A program made the translations under genes and the position numbers. A DNA stretch of 32,717 bases. Source: Eubacterium ramulus ATCC 29099 (GTDB lineage Bacteria > Bacillota > Clostridia > Lachnospirales > Lachnospiraceae). Under the pieces are notes generated by a model that searched no databases, was not told where the DNA came from, and saw nothing but the letters and a program-made list of their open reading frames with translations. Of the stretch, positions 23,246 to 32,639 are shown piece by piece (the first letter of the stretch is position 1; each line of letters begins with the position of its first letter). The stretch covers positions 173,149-205,865 of the forward strand of contig NZ_KI271108.1 in NCBI RefSeq assembly GCF_000469345.1, in the 5' to 3' direction.

Positions 23246-23695
23246 ATGTTTGATTTATCGCCATCTATGGTCTGGCTGATTCTTCTGGTCATTTTTATTT
23301 TGACTGAGATAGCGACCGTTGGGTTGTTGACGATATGGTTTGCCGGAGGTTCACTGGCGGCTTTCTTTGTCAGTCTCACACAGGCAGGCACTGGGATACA
23401 GATTGTTATATTTCTGATCGTATCATTCGTACTGGTGCTGCTGATTCGGCCATTAGCTCAGAAAAAATTCAATTCCGGTCATATCCGCACGAATGCCCAG
23501 ACACTGATCGGTGAAGAAGCAGTGGTGCTTGAACCGATTAATAATCTTCGGTCGCAGGGACGCGTGATGATCCATGGACAGGAATGGGCTGCGCGAAGTG
23601 TGGATGAGAAGGAAACGTTCGAAAAGAATGCAGTTGTTCTGGTACAAAGCATCAGCGGGGTAAAGCTGATGGTGACACGTTCGGTCGGACAGTAA
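23246..23695 (+). CDS. NfeD-family membrane protein
   Basis: A 149-residue short NfeD protein (without the ClpP-like protease domain of long forms). The first ~75 residues contain three or so membrane helices (SMVWLILLVIFILTEIATVG and others). The C-terminal ~65 residues form an OB-fold, with LIGEEAVVLEPINNLRSQG and a GQEWAARS segment typical of the family. NfeD proteins partner with SPFH proteins such as the one 15 nt downstream, with proposed roles in membrane microdomains and membrane protein quality control. AAGGAGGG precedes the start. The two genes share one promoter. Confidence 0.9.
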   Translation: MFDLSPSMVWLILLVIFILTEIATVGLLTIWFAGGSLAAFFVSLTQAGTGIQIVIFLIVSFVLVLLIRPLAQKKFNSGHIRTNAQTLIGEEAVVLEPINNLRSQGRVMIHGQEWAARSVDEKETFEKNAVVLVQSISGVKLMVTRSVGQ

Positions 23696-23710
23696 AAGGA
23701 GGGCAATACA

Positions 23711-24637
23711 ATGATTGCAATTATTATTCTCGTAGTTATTATCATCTTGATCCTGGCTTCCTGTATCAAGATTGTTCCACAGGCAAATGCCTATGTAGTG
23801 GAGCGTCTGGGAGCATATCAGGGGACCTGGGAAGTTGGTATTCATTTTAAAATGCCGATCATTGACCGTGTGGCAAAAAGAGTCCTGTTAAAAGAACAGG
23901 TAGTTGACTTTGCCCCGCAGCCAGTGATTACAAAAGATAATGTTACCATGCGGATTGATACGGTTGTATTTTTCCAGATTACGGATCCGAAGCTGTTTTC
24001 CTATGGTGTGGAAAATCCAATCATGGCGATTGAAAATCTGACTGCAACTACACTGAGAAATATCATCGGTGATCTGGAACTGGATGAGACACTGACATCC
24101 AGAGAAACCATTAATACAAAAATGCGTGCATCCCTGGATATTGCAACAGATCCGTGGGGTATCAAGGTAAACCGTGTTGAACTGAAAAACATCATTCCAC
24201 CGCAGGCAATTCAGGATGCAATGGAAAAACAGATGAAAGCGGAACGTGAGCGAAGAGAAGCAATTCTCCGTGCGGAAGGTGAGAAGAAATCCACAATTTT
24301 GGTTGCAGAAGGTAAGAAAGAATCTGCAATCCTGGATGCGGAAGCTGAGAAACAGGCAGCCATCCTTCGTGCAGAGGCAAAACGTGAAGCAACTGTCAAA
24401 GAAGCAGAAGGTCAGGCTGAAGCTATCCTGAAGATCCAGCAGGCGAATGCAGATGGTCTCCGTTTCCTGAAAGAAGCTTCTCCGGATGCGGCAGTGCTTC
24501 AGATTAAGAGTCTGGAAGCATTTGCAAAGGCTGCAGACGGCAAAGCTACAAAGATTATTATTCCATCAGAGATTCAGGGTATGGCAGGGCTTGCCAAATC
24601 TCTGGTAGAAGTAGCAGCAGATGTAAAAGAAAAGTAG
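23711..24637 (+). CDS. SPFH-domain (stomatin/prohibitin-like, QmcA type) protein
   Basis: A 308-residue membrane-anchored SPFH protein. Residues 1-19 form one N-terminal hydrophobic anchor, residues ~20-180 are the SPFH/band-7 domain (PQANAYVVERLGAYQGTW, VDFAPQPVITKDNV), and residues ~178-250 are a long Ala/Glu/Lys-rich coiled coil with near-repeats such as AILRAEGEKKS and AILDAEAEKQA. The C-terminal ~60 residues are a mixed segment. Relatives oligomerise into cages or rings at the membrane and associate with NfeD or FtsH-type proteases. It follows NfeD by 15 nt with AAGGAGGG, so the pair is an operon. The substrate or partner is unknown. Confidence 0.93.
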   Translation: MIAIIILVVIIILILASCIKIVPQANAYVVERLGAYQGTWEVGIHFKMPIIDRVAKRVLLKEQVVDFAPQPVITKDNVTMRIDTVVFFQITDPKLFSYGVENPIMAIENLTATTLRNIIGDLELDETLTSRETINTKMRASLDIATDPWGIKVNRVELKNIIPPQAIQDAMEKQMKAERERREAILRAEGEKKSTILVAEGKKESAILDAEAEKQAAILRAEAKREATVKEAEGQAEAILKIQQANADGLRFLKEASPDAAVLQIKSLEAFAKAADGKATKIIIPSEIQGMAGLAKSLVEVAADVKEK

Positions 24638-24665
24638 AAATTCAGGTCAAAGTTGTTTGAACGCA

Positions 24666-24732
24666 GTCGCTTTGCGACCGGTTGTGATTAAGAGAAAAAC
24701 ATGGGCTGCCGGAAGAAGGCGGCCCAGTTTTG
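24666..24732 (+). terminator. Two hairpins after the SPFH gene, the second terminator-like
   Basis: GTCGC-ttt-GCGAC (24666-24678) is followed by GGGCTGCC (24703-24710), a 7-nt loop and GGCGGCCC (24718-24725). The tail AGTTTTG is a weak T-tract, so termination may be incomplete. Confidence 0.55.
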
Positions 24733-24797
24733 TCTTAAACGTATCTTCAAAATAAAAAAGACCGTTTATAAAAGAGAAAAACAGAGAGGTAAAAAAG

Positions 24798-25796
24798 ATG
24801 AACTTAAAAGGAAGAAACTTTCTGAAACTGTTAGATTTTACACCGGAGGAGATCACATATCTGATCGATCTGTCCGCAGAACTCAAAGAAAAGAAGAAAA
24901 AAGGCATTCGTCATGATGTGCTGGCTGGCAAAAACATTGCACTGATCTTTGAAAAAACCAGCACACGTACCCGTTGCTCTTTTGAAGTAGCCGCCTTTGA
25001 TCTTGGTATGCATGCCACATTTCTGGATCCGTCTGCATCCCAGATTGGAAAGAAAGAAAGTATCGCAGATACTGCCCGTGTACTTGGGCGCATGTATGAC
25101 GGTATCGAGTACCGTGGATTTGAGCAGACAATCGTGGAAGACCTGGCAAAATATGCGGGAGTTCCGGTATGGAACGGTCTGACCAATGAGTTTCATCCGA
25201 CACAGATGATTGCAGACATGCTGACCATTAAGGAGCATTTTGGTCATCTGAAAGGAATTAAACTTGCGTATATGGGAGATGCCCGTTATAATATGGGAAA
25301 TTCTCTGATGGTTGTATGTGCAAAACTCGGTATGCATTTCACTGCATGTACAAACAAAAACTATTTTCCGAATGAGGAACTGGTAGCTCAGTGTCGTGCT
25401 ATCGCAGAGAAAACCGGAGCAACCATTACACTGACTGAGGATGCCATGGAAGGAACCAAAGGTGCAGATGTCATCTACACAGATGTATGGGTATCCATGG
25501 GTGAACCGGATGATGTATGGGCAAGCCGTATTGCAGAGCTGACCCCATATCAGGTAAATACAAAATTAATGGAAAATGCCGGCCCGCAGGTGAAATTTAT
25601 GCATTGTCTTCCGGCATTTCATGACTTACATACAAAGATTGGAAAAGAAATTCATGACAAGTTCGGTTTAGATGCCATGGAAGTAACAGACGAAGTATTT
25701 GAAAGCCCGCAGTCCATTGTATTTGATGAGGCTGAGAACCGTATGCATACCATCAAAGCAGTGATGTATGCAACACTTGGCGGCGACGAAAAATAG
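24798..25796 (+). CDS. argF: Ornithine carbamoyltransferase
   Basis: A 332-residue enzyme that makes citrulline from ornithine and carbamoyl phosphate (arginine synthesis) or runs in reverse in the arginine deiminase route. The signatures are [19 protein letters not shown] (carbamoyl phosphate site), [19 protein letters not shown], and MHCLPAFHD near the C-terminus (ornithine site). Length fits. GAGAGG precedes the start. No other arginine genes are adjacent, so sequence alone cannot decide between ArgF and ArcB roles. The lack of arcA and arcC favours biosynthesis. It may have a promoter with a TATAAA -10 near 24767, but the -35 is poor. Confidence 0.94.
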   Translation: MNLKGRNFLKLLDFTPEEITYLIDLSAELKEKKKKGIRHDVLAGKNIALIFEKTSTRTRCSFEVAAFDLGMHATFLDPSASQIGKKESIADTARVLGRMYDGIEYRGFEQTIVEDLAKYAGVPVWNGLTNEFHPTQMIADMLTIKEHFGHLKGIKLAYMGDARYNMGNSLMVVCAKLGMHFTACTNKNYFPNEELVAQCRAIAEKTGATITLTEDAMEGTKGADVIYTDVWVSMGEPDDVWASRIAELTPYQVNTKLMENAGPQVKFMHCLPAFHDLHTKIGKEIHDKFGLDAMEVTDEVFESPQSIVFDEAENRMHTIKAVMYATLGGDEK

Positions 25797-25832
25797 GACT
25801 GAAGACATACAGACGACTTAAGGTCTGCGTTC

Positions 25833-25873
25833 ATGAGCAAGTAGCGAAAGCGGATTGCGAATGTCCGTTTTAC
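25833..25873 (+). repeat. Dispersed hairpin repeat, copy 3
   Basis: ATGAGCAAGTAGCGA (as in copy 2), then GAAAGCGGATTGCGAATGTC and on to TTTTAC (as in copy 1, one difference in 28). It lies between argF and birA. The stem is weakened by the C-to-T change at its end. Confidence 0.75.
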
Positions 25874-25892
25874 ATGATTAGGTGGAAAAATT

Positions 25893-26870
25893 GTGAAAAA
25901 GAAAATTCTGGAACTTTTGCAGAACTGCCCGGATTTTATCTCCGGGCAGGAACTCAGTGAGCGATTTGGCGTATCCCGCACAGCAGTCTGGAAAGTAATC
26001 CGGCAGCTTGAGGCAGAAGGATATGTGATACAGGCGGTGCGTAACAAAGGATACCGTCTGACGGCGCAGCCGGATCTGCTTACAGAGGAAACAATTCAAA
26101 ATCAGATACATACGGAATGGGCGGGACAGCAGCTTGTCGTATTTTCCGAGACAGATTCAACCAACGATCAGGCAAAAAAGCTGGCTGAAGAAGGTGCCGG
26201 CCAGGGACTTCTGGTGGTCAGTGACTCTCAGACAGCAGGGAAAGGACGCCGTGGCCGCTCCTGGGAATCCAGAGTGGGCGAAGGAATTTTTATGACTTTG
26301 CTCCTGAAACCGGATATTGCACCAGGCAATGCGTCCATGTTGACGCTGGTTATGGCATTAGCGGTGCGAGCAGGGATCCGTCAGGTGACCGGTATTGATA
26401 CACAGATCAAATGGCCGAACGATATTGTGTGTGACGGCAAAAAAGTGTGCGGTATTCTAACGGAAATGAGTGCGCAGATTGACTATATCAATTACATTGT
26501 CGTCGGTGTAGGCATTAATGTATCAAACGAAGTATTCCCAGAGGAGGTGGCATCGACGGCCACATCATTGTATTTACTTACCGGGGTGACATGCAGCAGA
26601 GCGAAACTGATCTCAGAGATCATGGCACAGTTTGAAATTTACTATGCACAATATCTGCAGACGCAGGATCTGTCCGGACTTATGAACGAATATAACAGTC
26701 ATCTGGTAAACCGTGGCCGCAGTGTTCGGGTGCTTAATCCGAAAAGAGAATATACCGGAGTGGCACAGGGGATTAACCAGGCAGGTGAGTTGTTGGTACA
26801 GACGGAGGACGGGATTATGCATGTGTCGTCCGGAGAAGTGTCTGTGCGCGGCGTATATGGTTATGTATAA
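25893..26870 (+). CDS. birA: Bifunctional biotin operon repressor / biotin-protein ligase
   Basis: A 325-residue protein that attaches biotin to carboxylase carrier proteins via biotinyl-AMP and can repress biotin genes. Residues ~1-60 form a winged helix-turn-helix (SGQELSERFGVSRTAVWKVI). The catalytic domain has DSTNDQAK, GKGRRGRSWES (biotin/ATP loop) and IKWPNDI, and is followed by a small C-terminal SH3-like domain (SVRVLNPKREYTGVAQGI). The presence of the DNA-binding domain marks it as the regulatory group II type. It starts with GTG after AGGTGG. No bio genes lie next to it. It is followed closely by the DUF6145-like gene and coaX. Confidence 0.94.
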   Translation: MKKKILELLQNCPDFISGQELSERFGVSRTAVWKVIRQLEAEGYVIQAVRNKGYRLTAQPDLLTEETIQNQIHTEWAGQQLVVFSETDSTNDQAKKLAEEGAGQGLLVVSDSQTAGKGRRGRSWESRVGEGIFMTLLLKPDIAPGNASMLTLVMALAVRAGIRQVTGIDTQIKWPNDIVCDGKKVCGILTEMSAQIDYINYIVVGVGINVSNEVFPEEVASTATSLYLLTGVTCSRAKLISEIMAQFEIYYAQYLQTQDLSGLMNEYNSHLVNRGRSVRVLNPKREYTGVAQGINQAGELLVQTEDGIMHVSSGEVSVRGVYGYV

Positions 26871-26895
26871 CAATAGAAGGAGAATACCACTAAAT

Positions 26896-27222
26896 ATGAA
26901 CCGGGAAGAAGTTGTGCTGTGTGGATCCAGTGCATATACAAAAAAATATTATCTGAATCCTGATTTTCAGAAAATACCACAGGGGATTCAGGATGAACTG
27001 AAACTGATGTGTGTACTGTACACGGAAGACGTAGGAGGTACACTGACACTGAAATTTGATGAGGACGGAGATTTGGTCTTTGAGACAGCGGCAGATGAAG
27101 GGGATCTGCTGTACGACGAGATTGGAAGTGTTCTGAAGATGAAACAGTTGCAGAACACAAAGCAGGAATTGTTAGAATCACTGGAAATGTATTATAAAGT
27201 AATGCATCAGCTGGATGCGTAA
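26896..27222 (+). CDS. Small DUF6145-like conserved protein
   Basis: A 108-residue acidic protein that I match from memory to DUF6145, a Lachnospiraceae-type family of unknown function. Visible features are VVLCGSSAYTKKYYLNPDF, then MCVLYTEDVGGTLTLKFDEDGDL and GDLLYDEIGS, ending in a helical segment (TKQELLESLEMYYKVM). It has no membrane segment or signal. The frame is open far upstream inside birA, but the ATG at 26896 starts the conserved part. AAGGAG (26877-26882) is 13 bases away, a little far. It is 25 nt after birA and 25 nt before coaX, so it is very likely co-transcribed. Confidence 0.75.
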   Translation: MNREEVVLCGSSAYTKKYYLNPDFQKIPQGIQDELKLMCVLYTEDVGGTLTLKFDEDGDLVFETAADEGDLLYDEIGSVLKMKQLQNTKQELLESLEMYYKVMHQLDA

Positions 27223-27247
27223 AAATGGGTAATTGGAGGACAGGCAG

Positions 27248-28018
27248 ATGCTTTTGACTGTAGATATAGGAAACACGAATATTACACTGGGGGTATTTGA
27301 AGGGAAAAAACTTCATGTAACATTTCGGATGACGACGATTCAGACACGTACCTCAGACGAATATGGCATGGTGATGTGCGAACTGTTAGAGCACAATGAT
27401 GTGAAAGTGGAAGAAATCACAGATGTTATTGTGGCTTCTGTAGTACCGAATGTTATGCATTCACTGACTAGCGCTATCATTAAATATTTTCATACAAAAC
27501 CAATCATCATTGAGGCTGGTGTAAAGACAGGAATCCGTGTGGCTTCCAAAAATCCGCGCCAGGTAGGTGCAGACAGGATTGTGGATGCGGCAGCTGTGTA
27601 TGAACTGTATGGTGGACCGGCTATCGTTATCGACTACGGAACCGCTACCACTTTTGATCTGGTGGATGCAGACGGTACCTTTACTGCTTGTGTGATTGCG
27701 CCGGGTATCCGTACTTCTGCCCAGGCGATGTGGAGTATGGCTGCCAAACTGCCGGAGTTTGAGATCAAGAAACCAAAGAGTATTCTGGCACAGGATACCA
27801 TTGCATGTATGCAGGCAGGACTTGTATATGGACAGATTGGTCAGACAGAATATATTGTAAAACAGATGAAGAAAGAATTTGGAAAAGGAGATATCAAAGT
27901 CGTTGCAACCGGTGGACTTGGCCGTATTATCGAGAAAGATACGGATGCCATTGATATTTACGATCCAATGCTTACATTGCAGGGCATGCGCCTGATTTTT
28001 GAAAAACAGAAAAAGTAG
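27248..28018 (+). CDS. coaX: Type III pantothenate kinase
   Basis: A 256-residue kinase that phosphorylates pantothenate, the first step of coenzyme A synthesis, in the cytosol. It is an ASKHA-fold enzyme of the type III class (feedback-resistant, monovalent-cation dependent). It begins [20 protein letters not shown] (phosphate loop), has [17 protein letters not shown], the second phosphate motif [13 protein letters not shown], and ends with [14 protein letters not shown] at 27233 is in frame, but GGAGG (27234-27238) fits the ATG at 27248. It sits in the birA-coaX segment. A hairpin after the gene partly separates it from dusB. Confidence 0.95.
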   Translation: MLLTVDIGNTNITLGVFEGKKLHVTFRMTTIQTRTSDEYGMVMCELLEHNDVKVEEITDVIVASVVPNVMHSLTSAIIKYFHTKPIIIEAGVKTGIRVASKNPRQVGADRIVDAAAVYELYGGPAIVIDYGTATTFDLVDADGTFTACVIAPGIRTSAQAMWSMAAKLPEFEIKKPKSILAQDTIACMQAGLVYGQIGQTEYIVKQMKKEFGKGDIKVVATGGLGRIIEKDTDAIDIYDPMLTLQGMRLIFEKQKK

Positions 28019-28052
28019 GCGAGAGCAGATGGAAATGTACAGAAATCATGTT

Positions 28053-28080
28053 AATGAGGATGGAGTCCCCTCATTGTTTT
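28053..28080 (+). terminator. Weak terminator or attenuator hairpin between coaX and dusB
   Basis: AATGAGG (28053-28059), a 9-nt loop, CCTCATT (28069-28075), then GTTTT. The short T-tract suggests partial read-through into dusB. Confidence 0.5.
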
Positions 28081-28123
28081 CGTGCAGATTAAAATGCAAA
28101 ATAAAAAACGGAAAGAGAACAGT

Positions 28124-29113
28124 ATGAGTGAATTGAAAATAGGAAATGTAACTCTGGAGAATAATCTGATACTGGCACCCATGGCAGGCGTAACAGACCT
28201 GCCATTTCGTTTGTTATGCCGCAGGCAGGGTGCCGGCCTTTTATGTATGGAAATGGTCAGCGCAAAAGCGATTTATTATAAAAATAAAAATACAGAATTA
28301 CTGATGGAAATTCATCCGGAGGAACATCCGGTATCTTTGCAGCTTTTTGGATCAGATCCGGATATTCTGGCTGCAATGGCGGCACAGATTGAGGAACGCC
28401 CTTTTGAAATTCTGGATTTTAATATGGGATGTCCGGTGCCGAAGGTAGTAAATAACCGGGAAGGCTCTGCATTGATGAAGGATCCGAAACTGGTGGAGGA
28501 GATTCTGACCAAACTTGTAAAAGCAGTGAAAAAACCGGTGACTGTCAAGATTCGAAAAGGGTTTGACGAGGAACATGTCAATGCAGTGGAAATTGCAAAG
28601 ATTGCGGAAAGCTGTGGAGTGGCGGCTGTTGCTGTACATGGAAGAACGAGACAGCAGTATTATTCCGGAAAAGCAGACTGGGATATCATCCGGCAGGTGA
28701 AAGAGGCTGTGTCCATTCCAGTCATTGGAAATGGGGATATTCTCTGTGCACAGGATGTGATTCGGATGAAAGAGCAGACCGGGTGTGACGGCTTTATGAT
28801 CGGGCGTGGAGCCCAGGGAAATCCATGGATTTTTCAACAGATTCTGCATCAGTTAGAAACAGGAGAAGAAATGCCGCGTCCGTCCAGACAGGAAGTGGCG
28901 GATATGATGCTTCTGCATGCACGGTTGCAGCTTCAGATCAAAGGAGACTATATTGGCATCCGGGAAATCCGTAAGCATGCAGCCTGGTATACGGCCGGAT
29001 ACAAAAATTCTTCCAAACTGCGGGGGAAAATCAATGAAGTAGAAAGCTATGCACAGCTGGAAGCATTGTTGGAACAGTGGCTGGCAGAGGAAAAACACAT
29101 CTTTAGACAATGA
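28124..29113 (+). CDS. dusB: tRNA-dihydrouridine synthase, DusB type
   Basis: A 329-residue flavoenzyme that reduces uridines in the tRNA D-loop with NAD(P)H. It has a TIM barrel with LAPMAGVTDLPFR at the start (FMN binding), NMGCPVPK with the catalytic cysteine, VHGRTRQQYYSGKADWD, IGNGDI and GRGAQGNPWIF (phosphate of FMN), and a helical C-terminal tRNA-binding domain. Longer in-frame starts exist (28082, 28094), but the ATG at 28124 gives the family N-terminus with a GAAAGAG-type binding site. It stands before an unknown gene, greA and lysS, an order consistent with a translation-linked operon. Confidence 0.94.
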   Translation: MSELKIGNVTLENNLILAPMAGVTDLPFRLLCRRQGAGLLCMEMVSAKAIYYKNKNTELLMEIHPEEHPVSLQLFGSDPDILAAMAAQIEERPFEILDFNMGCPVPKVVNNREGSALMKDPKLVEEILTKLVKAVKKPVTVKIRKGFDEEHVNAVEIAKIAESCGVAAVAVHGRTRQQYYSGKADWDIIRQVKEAVSIPVIGNGDILCAQDVIRMKEQTGCDGFMIGRGAQGNPWIFQQILHQLETGEEMPRPSRQEVADMMLLHARLQLQIKGDYIGIREIRKHAAWYTAGYKNSSKLRGKINEVESYAQLEALLEQWLAEEKHIFRQ

Positions 29114-29193
29114 TATCATAAAATAGTAAAAAACAGATAGGAAGTGGCTATATAAAGAACATTCTGAACAGACTATGCGTCCGTTGTCACCGG

Positions 29194-29967
29194 TTGATCC
29201 ACTGGCTGCAGCAGTTTATAGATAAATGGAATGCCGGCAGGAGAGCGAAAAAACCAAATGGTACCCTGATGGATGAAGTGGAGGATGTATCGGCCAATCC
29301 GTGGATTTATGCCACGAGAGAAGTGATTGAGCAGATTCTGCTGTACCGGGGGAGGATATCCGGTCATAGAGTTGATTGTGAAAGCGATATTTGCAAAAAG
29401 ACAGGTGAAGAGATGTTGGAATCGAAAGCTGCAGAAAGACACGATTTGCTGGAAGCATATCGGGAGTTTCGACCGATGATTCTTGACACAGACTCTCCGG
29501 AGCAGGTGTTTGGTGAAGAAGATGATGTGGATCAGATTTTAGAACAGCTGTATCCTGGACTGAATTTTCTGGAAATCTGTACAGACCGTCCCCAATATTT
29601 TGCGGCATTTGCGGACAGGATGGAGCACGAATGCGGGCTGATCGTCCGTATATTGCCGCTGGCTGAGATGCATCAGAGTCGGGCGGGAATGGTTCTTGAT
29701 TTGCAGCGGTATGGGGAATTGCATGTCCGAGAATTTCGCAGAGATGTGATTTACCTTCCTTTTTATAAGCGAAGATGGCGGGAATATCGGGAAGTAGAGT
29801 CTCAGGAAGCATGCGTTTGCAACAAGCGATGTGCACTTCGGCAAAAAAATAGTAGTTTGCCAGAAAATACAGGGGAGATCCCAAAGCGGAATCTTGACAT
29901 AGAAGTTCCGATTGGTTATAATGTAGTGATTGTGAAAGTGGGTAAAACTCTTCAAAAATTCAGATAA
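29194..29967 (+). CDS. Unrecognised protein between dusB and greA, start codon uncertain
   Basis: A 257-residue protein (from TTG 29194) that I do not recognise. It is charged and soluble, with no signal or membrane helix. Features are an N-terminal basic helix (WLQQFIDKWNAGRRAKK), SANPWIYATREVIEQILLYRG, an acidic part (EQVFGEEDDVDQILEQLYPG) and LEICTDRPQYFAAFADRMEHE. In the tail there are EACVCNKRCALRQ with three cysteines and DIEVPIGYNVVIVKVGKT. The frame is open upstream to 29122 but has no ATG or GTG. TTG at 29194 has no ribosome binding site, and an ATT at 29161 is the only alternative near AGGAAG. It is 27 nt from greA. Operon position suggests a translation or transcription role, without proof. 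Confidence 0.6.
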   Translation: MIHWLQQFIDKWNAGRRAKKPNGTLMDEVEDVSANPWIYATREVIEQILLYRGRISGHRVDCESDICKKTGEEMLESKAAERHDLLEAYREFRPMILDTDSPEQVFGEEDDVDQILEQLYPGLNFLEICTDRPQYFAAFADRMEHECGLIVRILPLAEMHQSRAGMVLDLQRYGELHVREFRRDVIYLPFYKRRWREYREVESQEACVCNKRCALRQKNSSLPENTGEIPKRNLDIEVPIGYNVVIVKVGKTLQKFR

Positions 29968-29993
29968 ATAAACGATCAGGAGGATCAGCAGAG

Positions 29994-30473
29994 ATGGATA
30001 AGAAAAATCTTTTAACTTACCAGGGTTTACAGAAACTGGAGAGTGAGTTGCAGGACTTAAAGGTAGTAAAACGAAAAGAGATTGCACAGAAGATTAAAGA
30101 AGCCCGTGAGCAGGGTGACTTATCAGAGAATGCAGAGTACGATGCAGCAAAAGATGAGCAGCGTGATATCGAGGCTCGTATCGAGGAAATTGAGAAAATT
30201 TTGAGACATGCAGAAGTTGTTGTTGAGGAAGAAGTAGATCTGGACAAAATCAGTGTTGGCTGCCAGGTTCGTATCCTTGACTGTGAATTCGACGAAGAAC
30301 TTGAGTATAAAATCGTTGGTTCCACAGAAGCAAACAGCTTAAAAGGAAAAATTTCCAATGAATCTCCGGTAGGAAAAGCATTACTGGGAGCAAAAGTTGG
30401 CGATATTGTAAATGTAGAGACACAGGCTGGTGTTTTACAGTACAAAGTACTGGAAATTCAGAGATCAAATTAA
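29994..30473 (+). CDS. greA: Transcription elongation factor GreA
   Basis: A 159-residue factor that enters the RNA polymerase secondary channel and stimulates cleavage of backtracked RNA. The N-terminal coiled coil (about 1-75) carries the acidic tip in [17 protein letters not shown]. The C-terminal FKBP-like domain has [30 protein letters not shown]. Length is normal (158-160). AGGAGG sits before the ATG. It is 19 nt before lysS, the common greA-lysS pair of Firmicutes. Confidence 0.97.
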   Translation: MDKKNLLTYQGLQKLESELQDLKVVKRKEIAQKIKEAREQGDLSENAEYDAAKDEQRDIEARIEEIEKILRHAEVVVEEEVDLDKISVGCQVRILDCEFDEELEYKIVGSTEANSLKGKISNESPVGKALLGAKVGDIVNVETQAGVLQYKVLEIQRSN

Positions 30474-30492
30474 TAGAAAAGGAGAACAGGAA

Positions 30493-32421
30493 ATGGCTGA
30501 ACAAAAGAATGCACAGAATGTAGACGTAAACCAGCTCTTGAAGGTTCGTCGCGAGAAACTGCAGGATCTTCAGGAACGTGGAAAAGATCCGTTTCAGATT
30601 ACCAAATATGACATGACACATCACAGCATGGAAATCAAAGATAACTTTGATGAGCTGGAAGGAAAGACCGTAAGCATTGCGGGTCGTATGATGTTCAAAC
30701 GTGTTATGGGAAAAGCTTCTTTCTGCAATATTCAGGATCTGCAGGGCAGCATTCAGTCCTATGTGGCACGTGACAATATCGGAGAAGAGTCCTACGCAGA
30801 TTTCAAGAAATATGATGTAGGTGATATTCTCGGTATCAAAGGTGAAGTATTCAAGACAAAAACAGGTGAGATTTCTATTCATGCGACAGAAGTTACACTT
30901 CTTTCCAAGAGCCTTCAGGTTCTGCCGGAGAAATTCCATGGTCTGACTGACACAGATACCCGTTATCGTCAGAGATATGTAGACCTGATCATGAATCCGG
31001 AAGTAAAAGATACATTCATCAAACGTTCCAAAGTTATCAGCAGTATCCGTCGTTTTCTGGATGCACAGGGATTCATGGAAGTTGAGACACCGATGCTGGT
31101 ATCTAATGCAGGCGGTGCGGCAGCAAGACCATTTGAGACACATTTCAATGCATTAAATGAAGACCTGAAACTCCGTATCTCTTTGGAACTCTATCTGAAA
31201 CGTCTGATCGTAGGTGGTATGGAACGTGTATACGAGATCGGCCGTGTATTCCGTAACGAGGGTCTTGATACCCGTCACAACCCGGAATTCACTCTGATGG
31301 AGTTATACCAGGCATACACAGATTATCATGGCATGATGGATCTGACAGAGAATCTGTATCGTCATGTAGCTAAGGAAGTAACAGGATCTGAGGTGATCAC
31401 ATACGGTGAGCATACCATGGATCTGTCCAAACCGTTTGCCCGTATCACTATGATCGATGCTGTAAAACAGTACGCAAACGTAGATTTCAATGAAATTCAC
31501 TCTACTGAAGAAGCAAAGAAAGTTGCAGACGAGCATCATATTGAATACGAAGAGCGTCATCAGAAAGGTGATATCTTAAATCTCTTCTTTGAAGAATATG
31601 TAGAGGAGCATTTGATTCAGCCGACTTTTATTATGGATCATCCGGTAGAGATTTCACCGCTGACAAAGAAAAAACCAGAAGATCCGGATTATGTAGAGCG
31701 TTTTGAGTTCTTCATGAACGGATGGGAGATGGCAAATGCGTACTCTGAGTTGAATGATCCGATTGACCAGAGAGAACGTTTCGAAGCACAGGAAAAAGCA
31801 TTCGAAGCCGGCGATGATGAGGCGAACCATACAGACGAAGACTTCCTGAATGCATTGAGCATCGGTATGCCGCCAACAGGTGGTATCGGTTACGGAATTG
31901 ACCGTATGGTAATGATGATGACAAACAGTCCGGCTATTCGTGACGTACTGCTTTTCCCGACAATGAAGACCCTGAATGATGTAAATAAGAAAAATGATGT
32001 AAAATCTAAGGCTACTGAAGAAGTGAAAGCAGAGCCTGAAAAGATTGATTTTTCTAAGGTAAAGATTGAGCCTTTGTTTGAGGAAATGGTAGACTTTGAT
32101 ACATTCAGCAAGTCAGATTTCCGTGCAGTAAAGGTTAAAGAGTGTGTTGCAGTACCGAAGTCAAAGAAACTGTTACAGTTCACTCTTGATGACGGAACAG
32201 GCACAGACAGAACCATTTTAAGCGGTATTCACGCTTATTACGAGCCGGAAGAACTGGTTGGAAAGACTCTTATCGCTATCACAAATCTTCCACCGAGAGC
32301 TATGATGGGCATTGACTCTTGCGGTATGCTCCTCAGTGCTATTCACGAAGAAGAAGGCGAAGAAAAGCTTCATCTTCTGATGGTTGATGACCACATTCCG
32401 GCAGGTGCAAAGCTCTATTAA
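30493..32421 (+). CDS. lysS: Lysyl-tRNA synthetase with C-terminal Trbp111/MetG-type tRNA-binding domain
   Basis: A 642-residue class II synthetase, longer than the usual ~490-500 residues. The N-terminal OB anticodon domain lies at about 55-150, followed by the catalytic core with motif 2 ([15 protein letters not shown]) and motif 3 (GIGYGIDRM). The core ends near residue 497 ([10 protein letters not shown]). A Lys/Glu linker then leads to residues ~536-642, an EMAP/Trbp111-like OB fold ([58 protein letters not shown]), which is normally the C-terminus of methionyl-tRNA synthetase or a free protein. It probably adds tRNA affinity or dimerisation. AAAGGAG (30478-30484) sets the start at 30493; the longer frame overlaps greA. 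Codon use looks like the neighbours. Confidence 0.95.
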   Translation: MAEQKNAQNVDVNQLLKVRREKLQDLQERGKDPFQITKYDMTHHSMEIKDNFDELEGKTVSIAGRMMFKRVMGKASFCNIQDLQGSIQSYVARDNIGEESYADFKKYDVGDILGIKGEVFKTKTGEISIHATEVTLLSKSLQVLPEKFHGLTDTDTRYRQRYVDLIMNPEVKDTFIKRSKVISSIRRFLDAQGFMEVETPMLVSNAGGAAARPFETHFNALNEDLKLRISLELYLKRLIVGGMERVYEIGRVFRNEGLDTRHNPEFTLMELYQAYTDYHGMMDLTENLYRHVAKEVTGSEVITYGEHTMDLSKPFARITMIDAVKQYANVDFNEIHSTEEAKKVADEHHIEYEERHQKGDILNLFFEEYVEEHLIQPTFIMDHPVEISPLTKKKPEDPDYVERFEFFMNGWEMANAYSELNDPIDQRERFEAQEKAFEAGDDEANHTDEDFLNALSIGMPPTGGIGYGIDRMVMMMTNSPAIRDVLLFPTMKTLNDVNKKNDVKSKATEEVKAEPEKIDFSKVKIEPLFEEMVDFDTFSKSDFRAVKVKECVAVPKSKKLLQFTLDDGTGTDRTILSGIHAYYEPEELVGKTLIAITNLPPRAMMGIDSCGMLLSAIHEEEGEEKLHLLMVDDHIPAGAKLY

Positions 32422-32568
32422 GATGATGTAAAGATGTACCGTTTTACCAAATAAACGGAACGTACTTCATTTGATAAAAAACTGAAAAAACAGCGATTTA
32501 CATCAAACTTACATCATTTGATGCAGAAATCGGTGCAAGCAAGAAAAAATCGCATAATAAGCAGAATG
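32422..32568. other. Gene-free spacer with small repeats
   Basis: Holds AGATGATGTAA (32421-32431) facing TTACATCATTT (about 32510-32520) as an imperfect inverted repeat, and a double TTACATCA. AATCGGTG near 32529 and CACCGATT near 32623 are inverted around the terminator. No gene is seen. Confidence 0.4.
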
Positions 32569-32601
32569 AATGGGCAGTCCTTAATGGGATTGCCCATTTT
32601 T
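32569..32601 (+). terminator. Intrinsic terminator of the lysS transcript
   Basis: AATGGGCAGTCC (32569-32580) pairs with GGATTGCCCATT (32587-32598) with one G-U pair, followed by a T-tract to 32601. A strong terminator for the argF/birA-to-lysS run. Confidence 0.85.
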
Positions 32602-32639
32602 AGAAGAGAGAGAAATGTAAATCACCGATTAGGTTTTCA

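Noticed and set aside
29216-29884. 222-codon minus-strand frame opposite the unknown gene
   Set aside because: The plus strand fits the operon direction and has more protein-like composition. Because the plus-strand start is odd I considered it, but it has Pro/His/Ser-rich shadow composition and no ribosome binding site.
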